DNA of 24,109 nt from Spirochaetes bacterium ADurb.Bin110 (GCA_002070755.1 MWDY01000224.1:1-24109); one strand, 5' to 3'; counted from the stretch's first letter, positions 16,233 to 24,109 are shown. Notes: a model not told the origin generated them from the sequence alone. Numbers and translations: made by a program.

Positions 16233-16411
16233 AAAGAGGGTTTACCTGATGATTTCGACAGAATTTACGGGAAATTCGACAGGGTTTACAGGATTTTGTT
16301 TTGGGCAAAGAGACAAAGAGAACCCTGCCTCTTTTTCTTCCCTCAAAAAATCATCCCATTCATCCCGTCTCATCCTGTCATCCAGTCGAAATATTCCCTT
16401 TATCCAGTCTA
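16233..16411. repeat. Inverted and tandem intergenic repeat array (repeat family copy B)
   Basis: The left arm has two tandem 21-base units (16254-16274 and 16275-16295) opening with TTCGACAG, preceded by a partial third. The right arm (16350-16411) is a degenerate series of CATCCYRTC words in the opposite sense. TTCGAC (16275-16280) with GTCGAA (16385-16390), and ACAGGAT (16288-16294) with ATCCTGT (16372-16378), give an imperfect long hairpin. A purine/pyrimidine-rich centre (16302-16348) can itself fold. The array fills most of the gap between the MFS gene and the oxidoreductase. Confidence 0.65.
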
Positions 16412-16437
16412 ATTGTTTGCTCCTATAATGACTATTT

Positions 16438-17622
16438 CTATCTAACTGCAGTAAGTTCCTTCTTAAACTTCCAGAACAGCGCGATGCTAGCCACCGCAAA
16501 AAGCGTGTAACTTGCAAAGAGCCAGCGGTAGCCCAAGATTTCGACCACTGTCCCGCCCAAGGCACTTCCAAGAAAAGCCGGCAGACCCATACCCACACCC
16601 ATATAGAGCGCCATGCCAGTAGTTCGGTCTGAAGGCGGCGTTTTCAGATTGATGAATAAAATAGCTGCTGGCTGGAAAAGCCCATAGCAGAGCGAATGTA
16701 GAAGCTGACCTAAAACCACACCAATAGGCGTCGGGAAAAGCGCATATATTAAAAGCCGCACAATGATGGCTGCAGAAGATATCGCAATTGCGACCATAGG
16801 GCTTTTCCCCTGAATGAGCTTCCAGGACAGCACAATGAATGGAATCTCACAGGCCGCAGACAATGCCCACATTGCGCCTACAGCATGCCAATTAAGCTCC
16901 TCTGTGAGATACATCGAAAAAAATGAGCCTATTGGAGCCATAGCTAACCGCCCTAGCGCTATAACGCCTAGCCCAATGAGGTAAGTTGCATCTAGCCACT
17001 TGAATGAAAATCTAATTTTCTCTTTGCGCGTCTGCCCCGCACCAATCTCGGGCAAAGAAGGTATACTCAGCAAGAATAGCATTGCAAGAACACCCAATGC
17101 TATCGCCATCGTAGCCGTCGAGCTCGAATCGAATCCAGGAATCGACTGAGCGATAAGCGCCACCACCACGAAACCAGCCGAACCAATTGCCCTAATAACG
17201 CCATAGTTCGGCGCTTTTTCTCTCTTTTTATTGGAAGACTCTATGGCGCGCAAAAGAGAAGTGTCCAGCACAGGTACAGGCGTCTTGATCCCAATTGACA
17301 GCAGCGCAAGACTCAATAGCGTAATCAGAGGAACCCGAAAAGGTACAAGCAGCACAAGCCCCACAATCGTCATTATCGCGGACGCATATAGAAAAGGTTT
17401 AAGCTTTCCGAATCTGTCCGCAATCTGAGCTATGAACACCGGCCCTGTAATTCCCACAAGTTCGAAAAAACCAAGAAAAAAGCCTACCGCAACAGGGCTA
17501 TAGCCGAGCCTTCGCACCATCAGCTGCAGATAGGGCGATGAGATGCCGTACATCGAAAAGAGCATAAAGTAACCAAGTCCAAAACGCTGCGATATCTTTT
17601 GTTGATCTGCAAGCTTATCCAT
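16438..17622 (-). CDS. Major facilitator superfamily transporter, 12 transmembrane segments predicted
   Basis: This is a 394-residue inner-membrane secondary transporter. Hydrophobic helices run through nearly the whole length. Between helices 2 and 3 there is an MFS motif-A-like loop, AQIADRFGKLKPF. The opening, GLGYFMLFSMYGISSPYLQ with VGFFLGFFELVGI, resembles the LacY/nucleoside-symporter-like branch (MFS_1-like). The substrate cannot be read from the sequence; the downstream sugar-type oxidoreductase on the same strand makes a carbohydrate plausible. A second loop around DSSLRAIESSNKKREKAPNY-like residues (about 120-140) is polar and cytosolic. The ATG lacks a clear ribosome binding site, and a promoter-like sequence places transcription start only about 5 bases upstream. 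Divergent from the glycan operon. Family is certain; substrate unknown. Confidence 0.88.
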   Translation of the reverse strand: MDKLADQQKISQRFGLGYFMLFSMYGISSPYLQLMVRRLGYSPVAVGFFLGFFELVGITGPVFIAQIADRFGKLKPFLYASAIMTIVGLVLLVPFRVPLITLLSLALLSIGIKTPVPVLDTSLLRAIESSNKKREKAPNYGVIRAIGSAGFVVVALIAQSIPGFDSSSTATMAIALGVLAMLFLLSIPSLPEIGAGQTRKEKIRFSFKWLDATYLIGLGVIALGRLAMAPIGSFFSMYLTEELNWHAVGAMWALSAACEIPFIVLSWKLIQGKSPMVAIAISSAAIIVRLLIYALFPTPIGVVLGQLLHSLCYGLFQPAAILFINLKTPPSDRTTGMALYMGVGMGLPAFLGSALGGTVVEILGYRWLFASYTLFAVASIALFWKFKKELTAVR

Positions 17623-17633
17623 AGCTACTTGAA

Positions 17634-17662
17634 AGAATAGGGTTAAGGCGGAAATGCGTCAA
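17634..17662 (-). promoter_or_regulatory. Predicted promoter of the MFS gene
   Basis: On the reverse strand TTGACG (17657-17662) is followed after 17 bases by TATTCT (17634-17639). The expected start near 17627 leaves only about 5 bases before the ATG, and there is no Shine-Dalgarno sequence. Confidence 0.5.
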
Positions 17663-17668
17663 TATTTG

Positions 17669-17697
17669 TTGCAAGAATATCAAAGAATATGTAAAAT
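17669..17697 (+). promoter_or_regulatory. Predicted promoter of the surface-polysaccharide operon
   Basis: TTGCAA (17669-17674), 17 bases, then TAAAAT (17692-17697), a 5/6 match to TATAAT. The expected start near 17704 is within two bases of the annotated ATG at 17706, which has no ribosome binding site. Either the message is leaderless or translation starts further in. Confidence 0.55.
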
Positions 17698-17705
17698 GAT
17701 TATTA

Positions 17706-19154
17706 ATGGAAATGTCTATTCTAGATATTTTACATACTCACTGTCCTTCCAATCAAAAGAAAAAAAATCTACTCATGATAGGTGGGCTTCTCATAGGTGA
17801 TCTTTTTGCCGTCATGACAAGTTTTGGCTCGGGTTTTTTCTTGGAAAACCTTATCGATATGCAAGGGATCAATTTCAAGTCATTTGTTAATTATTGGCCT
17901 TATCTTCCAGCATTTATAGTCATGTTATCACTTCTAAATCTATATCCTGGGATTACCCTTTCTGCACCAGAAAAGTTAAGGCGTTTTGCTATTGCCTCGT
18001 TCCTTGCCCATGCAGGTATTATTCTTTCCCTATATATTGGCGCTAAGAGATTTGATCAATATCAGACGGCGTTCTTGTTCTCTTGTGTCTTCAGTATTCC
18101 TCTTTTCTTTTACTGCAGAACTGTTTCAGAATCATTGCTTGTAAGGCATAAAATGTGGGGAATTCCTGCTGTCATATTTGGAGCAGGGGAAACGGGTAGG
18201 CTCGTTGTCGATCGCCTTCTCGATAATCTCAAATTGGGTTATATCCCCGTGCTTCTGCTCGATGACAATCCTCTTCTTGCTGGTGAATATCGAGGCGTCC
18301 CCATTATTACAGGAACTAACCTTGGTTCTCATATTGCATCTTCGCGAGAGGTCCAAACTGCTATTATAGCAATGCCAAGAGTGGATCATAGGCGTTTAGG
18401 CGAAATCATCGTTCAGCAGGCTATGGAATTCCGCCGATATATTATTATTCCTGATATCGTTGGCATTTCGAGCTTGTGGATGACGGTGCAGGATCTTGAT
18501 GGAATTCTAGGCTTGCTTACCGATCAGGAGCTTCTCGAGCCCCGAAATATGGCGATTAAGCGCTTGATGGATATAGTACTAAGCATTATTGGTATGATAT
18601 TGCTTTTGCCGATTTTTATCATTATCGCGATTCTAATAAAGCTCGATTCTCCTGGTCCAGTATTCTATCGCCATCATCGACTAGGTAAGGATGGCAAACC
18701 TGTGAAAATACTTAAATTTCGTTCGATGTACAACAATTCTTCTCAAATGCTTGAAAGCTTGCTACGGGATAGCCCAGAGGCACGGACAGAATGGCAAGCT
18801 AATTTCAAGCTAAAAAACGATCCTCGCATAACGCGGGTTGGCGCTTTTTTACGAAAGACTAGTCTAGATGAATTGCCACAATTATGGAACGTTCTAAAAG
18901 GCGATCTCAGTCTGATTGGTCCTCGACCTATAATTAATAATGAAGTAATAAAATATGGAGATAACTATTGGCTATTTTCCAAAGTAAAGCCTGGGCTGTC
19001 GGGTTTATGGCAGATATCTGGTCGTTCCGAGACGGACTATGAGCAAAGGATCGCGCTTGATGTATACTATATTCAAAGCTGGTCGCTTTGGCTCGATCTC
19101 TATATACTCCTCAAGACAATTATTGTAGTGCTCAAAGGTGATGGTGCGTATTAG
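17706..19154 (+). CDS. wbaP: WbaP-type undecaprenyl-phosphate hexose-1-phosphate transferase
   Basis: This enzyme starts surface-glycan synthesis by moving a sugar-1-phosphate (galactose in characterised WbaP) from a UDP-sugar to undecaprenyl phosphate at the inner membrane. The 482 residues comprise four N-terminal hydrophobic segments (about 22-140), a nucleotide-binding-like domain (about 152-225, [19 protein letters not shown] then LLLDDNP), a membrane-inserted helical hairpin (about 284-312) and the catalytic bacterial sugar transferase domain. The last contains [24 protein letters not shown], the catalytic acid pair in [20 protein letters not shown] and GPRP, then [14 protein letters not shown]. 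Length and layout fit the WbaP branch, not the short PglC/WecP forms. The sugar specificity is inferred from overall similarity only. The first gene of the operon, it overlaps the next by about 14 bases. Confidence 0.9.
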   Translation: MEMSILDILHTHCPSNQKKKNLLMIGGLLIGDLFAVMTSFGSGFFLENLIDMQGINFKSFVNYWPYLPAFIVMLSLLNLYPGITLSAPEKLRRFAIASFLAHAGIILSLYIGAKRFDQYQTAFLFSCVFSIPLFFYCRTVSESLLVRHKMWGIPAVIFGAGETGRLVVDRLLDNLKLGYIPVLLLDDNPLLAGEYRGVPIITGTNLGSHIASSREVQTAIIAMPRVDHRRLGEIIVQQAMEFRRYIIIPDIVGISSLWMTVQDLDGILGLLTDQELLEPRNMAIKRLMDIVLSIIGMILLLPIFIIIAILIKLDSPGPVFYRHHRLGKDGKPVKILKFRSMYNNSSQMLESLLRDSPEARTEWQANFKLKNDPRITRVGAFLRKTSLDELPQLWNVLKGDLSLIGPRPIINNEVIKYGDNYWLFSKVKPGLSGLWQISGRSETDYEQRIALDVYYIQSWSLWLDLYILLKTIIVVLKGDGAY

Positions 19155-19965
19155 ATTCTCGAACGCAAAAATAATTCTGCTCTTAATCCTTTCTCTTATT
19201 GGAGCTGATATAGTATATGCGGATAGCATACCATCGCTAAGGACTGTCTTGCCAAAGCTGACAAGCGATGAGATACATAGGCTTTTGGCTTATGACCTTA
19301 TTATCGAGGATTACATAGAGAACAGTTCGCCCAGACTTTTGCCCTCGGGTCAAGCAGCTATGACCCTGCATGAGAGTCTACCAGATCGAAAAGAGGGAAC
19401 CAAATATCAGACTGCATATCTAATCGATGCTGTTCGGTTTTCTGATACAGATAAGCTGATATTTCTTAATAGGCTAGCACAACTGGATACTTTATCAGGA
19501 ATTACTTATTATTCTGAGACAAGGAGCAGGGAGACGATATTATTCGATGATGTCTATGTGGTCGAAACTCCAGGATCGCGAATTCCTCGGCCAGTAGGAG
19601 CCTTTTCCAAGATTCCCGAGCAATTGAATCTCTTTATCCATATAAAAGATGCAAATTTTGGATCGACATGGTTCTCCGTATCGCTTTTCGAGAAGGATAA
19701 TGTATTCTTTTTCTTAATCGAAAACGCGCTACCCATGGGCATAGGGCCTATTCGCGCTTTTGATGCAGGAGATTTCCGAATCGCGTTTTCTTTCAATGAG
19801 GTACAAGAAGGTCTTCTAGTCAGCAGCGTGAGCTATTTCAATCCAAAAAAATTGGCTTCCAAATTTGTGGATATTTTCTCTGCGGCAGAAAAGAGAATTC
19901 GCGCTATCAGTAGCTGGATGGCAGCACAAGCAATAGAAGCCAAAATTACTTCGGGGCATCGATGA
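19141..19965 (+). CDS. Secreted protein of unknown function inside the glycan operon
   Basis: I cannot assign this 274-residue protein with confidence. It begins with a clear Sec signal peptide: positive RIRFSNAK, a hydrophobic core of about 15 residues, and VYA-DS as a likely cleavage site near residue 27. No cysteine follows the core, so it is not a lipoprotein. The mature part is soluble and mixed alpha/beta. A central segment, GITYYSETRSRETILFDDVY, looks conserved in character and reminds me, unverified, of secreted spirochaete DUF proteins. No transporter, glycosidase or transferase motif is visible. It overlaps wbaP by about 14 bases and the flippase by 4 bases (ATGA), so it is translationally coupled to both. 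AAAGG precedes the start closely; GTG at 19138 or 19144 are alternatives. A periplasmic role in glycan assembly is inferred from context alone. Confidence 0.8.
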   Translation: MVRIRFSNAKIILLLILSLIGADIVYADSIPSLRTVLPKLTSDEIHRLLAYDLIIEDYIENSSPRLLPSGQAAMTLHESLPDRKEGTKYQTAYLIDAVRFSDTDKLIFLNRLAQLDTLSGITYYSETRSRETILFDDVYVVETPGSRIPRPVGAFSKIPEQLNLFIHIKDANFGSTWFSVSLFEKDNVFFFLIENALPMGIGPIRAFDAGDFRIAFSFNEVQEGLLVSSVSYFNPKKLASKFVDIFSAAEKRIRAISSWMAAQAIEAKITSGHR

Positions 19966-21422
19966 ATACTGAATTGCATGAGCCGAAGCCATCGATAGTA
20001 AGCAATTTTCTTTTTTCGACCCTTAGTACTTTCTTGACCATACTTGTTCCCCTTATTACTTATCCCTATGTAGCAAGAGTTCTTGGCCCAGAGAATCTCG
20101 GTCGCACAGGTATTGCTTCTTCATTCACAAATTATTTCATTGCAGCAGCGCAAATTGGGCTTCCAGTCTACGGCGTCAGGCTCGTAGCTCAGCGCAGATC
20201 CGATAGGAAGGCGCTTGAAACAGGTGTTTCAGAACTCGTTGAGCTTTCGATGTTCTCCTCATTTTTGGCTATCTTGGCCTTTTCTATCGTTGTGATGCTC
20301 ATTCCGAAATATCGAAGTGAGTGGAGCCTTTTCTTTGTATTCGGATTGACTATCGTAACTTCCGCCATGAATCTAGACTGGCTTTTTCAGGGCATGGAGC
20401 GCTTTCGATATATCGGCATCCGCAATGCAATTCTCCAGGTGCTATTCGTGGTATCGCTCTTTCTCTTTATTCGCAAGACTTCGGACTATATTGTTTACGC
20501 ATTTTTATTCTCCGCTGTTGGATTCGCCACAATGGCCATAAATTATGTCGCCGCGCATAAGAATATCAGGGTTAGGTTTAGAGATCTTTCACCTCTTAAG
20601 CATCTTAATTCACTCCTAGTAATTACGCTTTTTTCTTTTCTCGTAACAGTTTATACAAACCTCGATTTTTTATTTTTGAGCTTGTTTTCACAGACAGAGG
20701 AGGCAGGATTCTATAGCATCTCGATTCGGATTGCTAGGATTGTCATTGCCTTTACAGCAACGCTCAGCACTGTGCTCATGCCTCGCCTTTCGACACTTGT
20801 CAATACGGCTGAAGAAGAAAGTACGAGGCTCTTACAGAATTCTTTCTCGGCCATTGCATTGTTTGTAATTCCAGCGGTTTTTGGGCTTGTAGCTATTGCC
20901 GATGATTTAATACAAATATTTGCTGGCGCTAGATTTGCACCTGCAGCATCTTCAATGCGAATAACGGCATGGATCGTACCGATAGTGGCATTCTCGAATG
21001 CGCTTCAGATGCAAATCTTGATACCACAACAGAAAGAGAAGTCTATGCTGGTTTCTTTCAGCATCGGAATCGCAGTGACTGGCCTTGTGCTATGCTTTGC
21101 AGTAAAGCCTCTTGGCCAAGTAGGGGCCGCCTTAGGCATGTTGGCAGGAGAGACATCAGTCCTTGTTGTACATGCATGCTTCTGCGGGAGAAAGGCGATT
21201 TCTATGGTGTTTTCACGAAAGAGACTATTTCATTACCTTTTAGGAGGAGCACTCTGTGGGCTAGTTGCCTATTTTGTAAGCAAATTATCAGGGATAATGC
21301 TTGTTGCAAGGCTTATATTGGCTATTGCTACAAGTGCGCTTTTCTATCTTGCATTTCTTCTTGCAGTCAAAGACGATTTTGCGCTCTTCATCCTAAAAAG
21401 CGGACATAAGAATATGAGATAG
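19962..21422 (+). CDS. wzx: Wzx-type polysaccharide flippase (MOP superfamily)
   Basis: Flippases of this family move undecaprenyl-pyrophosphate-linked glycan units from the cytosolic to the periplasmic face of the inner membrane. The 486-residue protein is hydrophobic throughout, with 12-14 predicted helices. It opens in typical PST/Wzx style: SNFLFSTLSTFLTILVPLIT, YPYVARVLGPENLGRTGIA, then SFTNYFIAAAQIGLPVYGVR. The loop ISIRIARIVIAFTATLSTVL and VLMPRLST in mid-protein is also characteristic. Its ATG overlaps the stop of the preceding secreted-protein gene in ATGA, with GGGG about 7 bases upstream. It ends 2 bases before the next glycosyltransferase. Placement between an initiating transferase and glycosyltransferases supports a Wzx/Wzy-dependent pathway. 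Family is secure; the exact cargo is unknown. Confidence 0.9.
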   Translation: MNTELHEPKPSIVSNFLFSTLSTFLTILVPLITYPYVARVLGPENLGRTGIASSFTNYFIAAAQIGLPVYGVRLVAQRRSDRKALETGVSELVELSMFSSFLAILAFSIVVMLIPKYRSEWSLFFVFGLTIVTSAMNLDWLFQGMERFRYIGIRNAILQVLFVVSLFLFIRKTSDYIVYAFLFSAVGFATMAINYVAAHKNIRVRFRDLSPLKHLNSLLVITLFSFLVTVYTNLDFLFLSLFSQTEEAGFYSISIRIARIVIAFTATLSTVLMPRLSTLVNTAEEESTRLLQNSFSAIALFVIPAVFGLVAIADDLIQIFAGARFAPAASSMRITAWIVPIVAFSNALQMQILIPQQKEKSMLVSFSIGIAVTGLVLCFAVKPLGQVGAALGMLAGETSVLVVHACFCGRKAISMVFSRKRLFHYLLGGALCGLVAYFVSKLSGIMLVARLILAIATSALFYLAFLLAVKDDFALFILKSGHKNMR

Positions 21423-21424
21423 AT

Positions 21425-22669
21425 ATGAGAAAGACCTCGAGCTTTGCGCAAAATATTGGGGAATCCAAATCCGACCATATAATTAGCTCTCGAAAGATAA
21501 TAATAATCTCTCCCAATGGGCTCTCTAATGCAGGAGGTGTAGAGCGAGTCATGCTCTATGCATATCGTGCTCTTTCGGAACATGGTTTTCAAGTTGGCAT
21601 AATTGATCAAAAGGCCTTGTCTGAAAGCAGAATCGGTCGATTTTTCTCTATTTTCAAGAGAGGAGTATTGGGTTTTTTAGGACAATCGTTTGGATTATCG
21701 ATAATTGCCAATAGAGAGCGGAGATCGGGTGCTTTCATAATCAATAATGGATATGCCGCCTTTTTTGCAAGATCCGATATTCTATTTTGCCATGGATGTG
21801 TTCGGGCTGCACGCTTAGCACAGCACAGAGTGCGTTTAGAACAGCGCAGGTTGGATTTATCAAAGCGCGAAGAGCATTTCGATAATACTGAAATCCCAAG
21901 GCCCATTAGGCTTATCGAGCGCTTGAAGCTCTCGCTATATGGACCAGATGAAATAGCGGAAATGATCGCAGGGCACCGTGCACGTATCATCGTAGCGGTA
22001 TCCGAACATTCACAAAGGGATTGGCAGCGATATTATCATCTCTCATCTGGCAAATTCGAGCACCTTCCCAATACCGTGGATACAAGACATTTCCATCCTG
22101 CTTCGGAATCCAACGAACGAGAATCTTCGAAACAATCTCGCAATGCGCTAAGAATTCTTTTTGTGGGGTCGCTTACATACCTCAAAGGCCTCGATAGGCT
22201 AAGAACAACGGTTGAAATGGCTCGAGAAGCAGGGAAGAATTGGGAGTTCATAATCGCAACACCTTCATCCTTTAATACAGAACATTTTTCTTCAAAGCCA
22301 AATGTTACTATCCGCAAGGCTGTTAGCTTTGCTGAACTACCAGACCTCTATCGTTATTGTGATGTCTTGTATTTCCCTTCTATATATGAAGGATTCGAAA
22401 TGGTAACATTGGAAGCGCTCTCTTCGGGATTACCCGTTGTAGGCACAGATGTGGGGGCAATTTCTGTTCTTTGTAAAGCAGGATTTCCTGGCGTGTATCG
22501 CATCGAACCCGACGATTTTGCTCAAGTCTCCAATGCTTTCGAAATAGCCGCGGCCCAATGGAAGAACCATGCCGAGAAGCATCAATTGTATAATCTTATC
22601 GATGAGAATTATGGAATTTCGACATGGTCGCAAAAGCTTATAGAAATTGTGGAAGCATGCTATGAGTGA
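21425..22669 (+). CDS. Glycosyltransferase family 4 protein (GT-B fold)
   Basis: GT4 enzymes are retaining, metal-independent transferases that use nucleotide sugars. The 414-residue protein has an N-terminal acceptor half with GLSNAGGVERVMLYAYRAL (about 32-50). After a central variable insertion of charged helix (about 135-180) it has the donor half: LRILFVGSLTYLKGLDRL, then YEGFEMVTLEALSSGLPVVG. The latter carries the ExxxxxxxE pair (about E322 and E330) that contacts the donor sugar, with E in place of the more common G after EGF. The protein lacks signal or membrane segments and should act at the cytosolic membrane face. It starts 2 bases after the flippase, with only a weak GAGAT upstream, and overlaps the GT2 gene by 8 bases. 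Donor and acceptor cannot be read from sequence. Confidence 0.88.
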   Translation: MRKTSSFAQNIGESKSDHIISSRKIIIISPNGLSNAGGVERVMLYAYRALSEHGFQVGIIDQKALSESRIGRFFSIFKRGVLGFLGQSFGLSIIANRERRSGAFIINNGYAAFFARSDILFCHGCVRAARLAQHRVRLEQRRLDLSKREEHFDNTEIPRPIRLIERLKLSLYGPDEIAEMIAGHRARIIVAVSEHSQRDWQRYYHLSSGKFEHLPNTVDTRHFHPASESNERESSKQSRNALRILFVGSLTYLKGLDRLRTTVEMAREAGKNWEFIIATPSSFNTEHFSSKPNVTIRKAVSFAELPDLYRYCDVLYFPSIYEGFEMVTLEALSSGLPVVGTDVGAISVLCKAGFPGVYRIEPDDFAQVSNAFEIAAAQWKNHAEKHQLYNLIDENYGISTWSQKLIEIVEACYE

Positions 22670-23603
22670 ACCATCTATTTCTGTCATTGTGCCCACATAT
22701 AAGCGAGCTCAATTGCTTTCTCTTACCCTTCCCACATACCTACAGCCGGAAACCAGCGAGCTTATTGTGGTGGACGATTGTTCTCCAGATACAACTCGCG
22801 AGGTGGTCGAAAGCCTTGCAGCGGACCATCCACGAATCCGGTATATCAGAACAGATGCAAATCGCAAGCAGCCCCATGCAAAAAACCTTGGTATCTCACA
22901 AGCCAAAGGGCAATATCTATATTTTGGAGATGACGATTCCGTTCTCTTGCCTGGCTCTTTAGAACGACTTATGACAACTTTGCACGACTATGGCGCTTCG
23001 ATAGTAGGCGCTTGTGCGCCTTATCTCACAAGGCCACCCAAGGATAAAGACTTTTCTTCTATCTTTGAGGAAATTCTTGGAGAGATAGAGCAATCAAAGC
23101 GATCGCATAAGACTGAAATTAATAAAAGGCTCATCGATCCTATAAGCCTCGAAGCTCGCTTTGATATAAGAACTAAGGAACCAGTTGAAGTGCCCTTTGT
23201 TCAAGCTTCCTTTCTCGTTTCGCGCGAGTTGGCGGAGAAGATTGGCTTCGATGAGTACTACTTTGGCAATTGCTATCGTGAAGAGACCGACTTTCTAATC
23301 CGAGCGCACAACGCAGGCGAAAAAATCATATACGAGCCCCGCGCTATCCAAGCCAATCTTCCCCGCTCGATTGCTATGGGTGGAGCGCATGATGGTTCGA
23401 GCAATTTTCTGATTAGAAAATTACGCTACTTCAAATCTGCACTCGAAAATAACTGGTATTTTCTTACTAAAAATAAAGAGGCCTTACAAAAGGCCTTTGG
23501 CCTTGATGTTTCTCCTTTACATCGGCAGGCAGTGTTTGCAATTATAATTGCACGAGTAATCATATCTTACCCACTCCGCAAGGTGATAGGTCATGAGCTC
23601 TGA
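22662..23603 (+). CDS. Glycosyltransferase family 2 protein (GT-A fold)
   Basis: GT2 enzymes are inverting, metal-dependent transferases. With the ATG at 22662 the protein has 313 residues. The nucleotide-binding start is SISVIVPTYKRAQLL, followed by ELIVVDDCSPDTT (D38, D39). The metal-binding DxD equivalent is in YLYFGDDDSVLLPGSL (D90-D92). A probable catalytic-base region is YREETDFLIRAHNAGEKIIY, matching the usual (E/D)(E/D)xD signature in this position. The ATG is preferred over an upstream TTG (22647) because GGAAG lies about 7 bases ahead and the protein then begins directly with the fold. It overlaps the GT4 gene by 8 bases and the next gene by 11, pointing to translational coupling. 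Its role as a glycan-extending enzyme is inferred from context; the sugar is unknown. Confidence 0.9.
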   Translation: MSEPSISVIVPTYKRAQLLSLTLPTYLQPETSELIVVDDCSPDTTREVVESLAADHPRIRYIRTDANRKQPHAKNLGISQAKGQYLYFGDDDSVLLPGSLERLMTTLHDYGASIVGACAPYLTRPPKDKDFSSIFEEILGEIEQSKRSHKTEINKRLIDPISLEARFDIRTKEPVEVPFVQASFLVSRELAEKIGFDEYYFGNCYREETDFLIRAHNAGEKIIYEPRAIQANLPRSIAMGGAHDGSSNFLIRKLRYFKSALENNWYFLTKNKEALQKAFGLDVSPLHRQAVFAIIIARVIISYPLRKVIGHEL

Positions 23604-24109
23604 AATGGATGCCATTTATAGAAATGAACTTCGTGTCCTATATGTTCGAGGCGAAAGAATAGGGCAAATCAAAGGAGGTGCAGATCATGTGTCAAGCTCG
23701 CTTCTTTATATGCTCAGAACATATTTTCCGCATTCAGTAAACGAGCTCTATCTCTATGAATTCTGCAAGCGACCAACAAGTCGCCAGGCGGTCTTCTTCG
23801 ATGCATTACAGGGCTGGTTTTTCCCCTATGGGAGACAAGAAGCAACACAATTCCGTAGAATCATACAAGATTATGATTTTGTCTTTCTGGATCAGTCGGT
23901 CTACGGAAGGCTTCTTTCCGATGCCCTGATCTCTCGGCCAGAGCTTAAAACTGCGGTATTATTTCACAATGTCGAATGCGAATTCTATGCGCAGCGAGTT
24001 TGGCGCGCAGGCCGAATTCATAATGCCTTACTGCTCCCAGCGATTCTAAGAGCCGAAAAAGAAGCGTTAAGAGCCGACCTTGTAATGACACTAACAAGAA
24101 AAGATAGCA
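23593..24109 (+). CDS. Glycosyltransferase, probably GT4 family, cut by the window end
   Basis: The frame is open to the last base, giving 172 residues of N-terminus. It begins MSSEMDAIYRNELRVLYVRG, continues with GQIKGGADHVSSSLLYML and has VLFHNVECEFYAQ at about 123-135. The HN-V-E motif and the preceding KTAVL strand are typical of the acceptor half of GT4 (GT-B) enzymes, as is the early glycine-rich GGADHVSS loop. The donor-binding half is outside the window, so the family call rests on this half only. The ATG overlaps the GT2 stop by 11 bases, with AAGGTG about 8 bases upstream; a second ATG at 23605 is possible. It continues the glycan operon. Confidence 0.72.
   Translation, partial: MSSEMDAIYRNELRVLYVRGERIGQIKGGADHVSSSLLYMLRTYFPHSVNELYLYEFCKRPTSRQAVFFDALQGWFFPYGRQEATQFRRIIQDYDFVFLDQSVYGRLLSDALISRPELKTAVLFHNVECEFYAQRVWRAGRIHNALLLPAILRAEKEALRADLVMTLTRKDS

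Noticed and set aside
16254..16411. CRISPR array
   Set aside because: The repeats are degenerate, about 10-21 bases, partly inverted and contiguous, with no regular unique spacers and no cas genes nearby.
16242..16598. 118-codon reverse-strand frame across the repeat array and the MFS gene end
   Set aside because: Its distinctive seven-residue repeat comes from 21-base DNA repeats and the rest overlaps the MFS coding region in another frame. No ribosome binding site is present.

Overview
The window is about 24.1 kb of bacterial chromosome at moderate GC by eye. It holds 17 protein-coding genes, two of them cut by the window ends. I see no rRNA, tRNA, insertion sequence, integrase or CRISPR array. 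The protein repertoire and its flavour (rpoN, the grpE-dnaK-dnaJ operon, a WbaP/Wzx surface-glycan locus, a secreted protein of unknown family) suggest a diderm, possibly a spirochaete of the Treponema/Rectinema type. That placement is an impression from protein character, not a demonstrated affiliation.

Region 1 (1-5430) is regulatory and stress-related. A truncated rpoN (sigma-54) runs left, divergent from a rightward grpE-dnaK-dnaJ operon. The two units share a 199-bp gap in which the two promoter-like sequences are mirror images of each other. A stem-loop sits between dnaK and dnaJ, and a strong terminator closes the operon.

Region 2 (5425-14357) is entirely leftward. It contains a copper efflux pair (copA followed by a CopZ-like chaperone), an orphan membrane sensor kinase homologue that lacks the phospho-accepting histidine, transketolase, and uvrC. 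Transketolase is preceded by a 34-nt near-perfect palindrome belonging to a repeat family that recurs at 16.2-16.4 kb.

Region 3 (14385-17622) holds a rightward zinc-ribbon Nudix hydrolase, then a leftward Gfo/Idh/MocA-type oxidoreductase and a leftward MFS transporter. The oxidoreductase and the MFS gene are separated by a repeat-rich 227-bp gap.

Region 4 (17706-24109, continuing past the edge) is a compact rightward surface-polysaccharide operon with overlapping genes. In order it has a WbaP-type polyprenyl-phosphate hexose-1-phosphate transferase (initiation), a secreted protein of unknown function, a Wzx-type flippase (export), a GT4 glycosyltransferase, a GT2 glycosyltransferase and the start of a further glycosyltransferase. 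No polymerase (Wzy) or chain-length regulator (Wzz) lies inside the window.

The observations most worth a second look are the kinase homologue with a degenerate HisKA box and ATP lid, the shared intergenic repeat family and its palindrome, the mirrored rpoN/grpE promoter region, and the secreted orphan protein translationally coupled inside the glycan operon.
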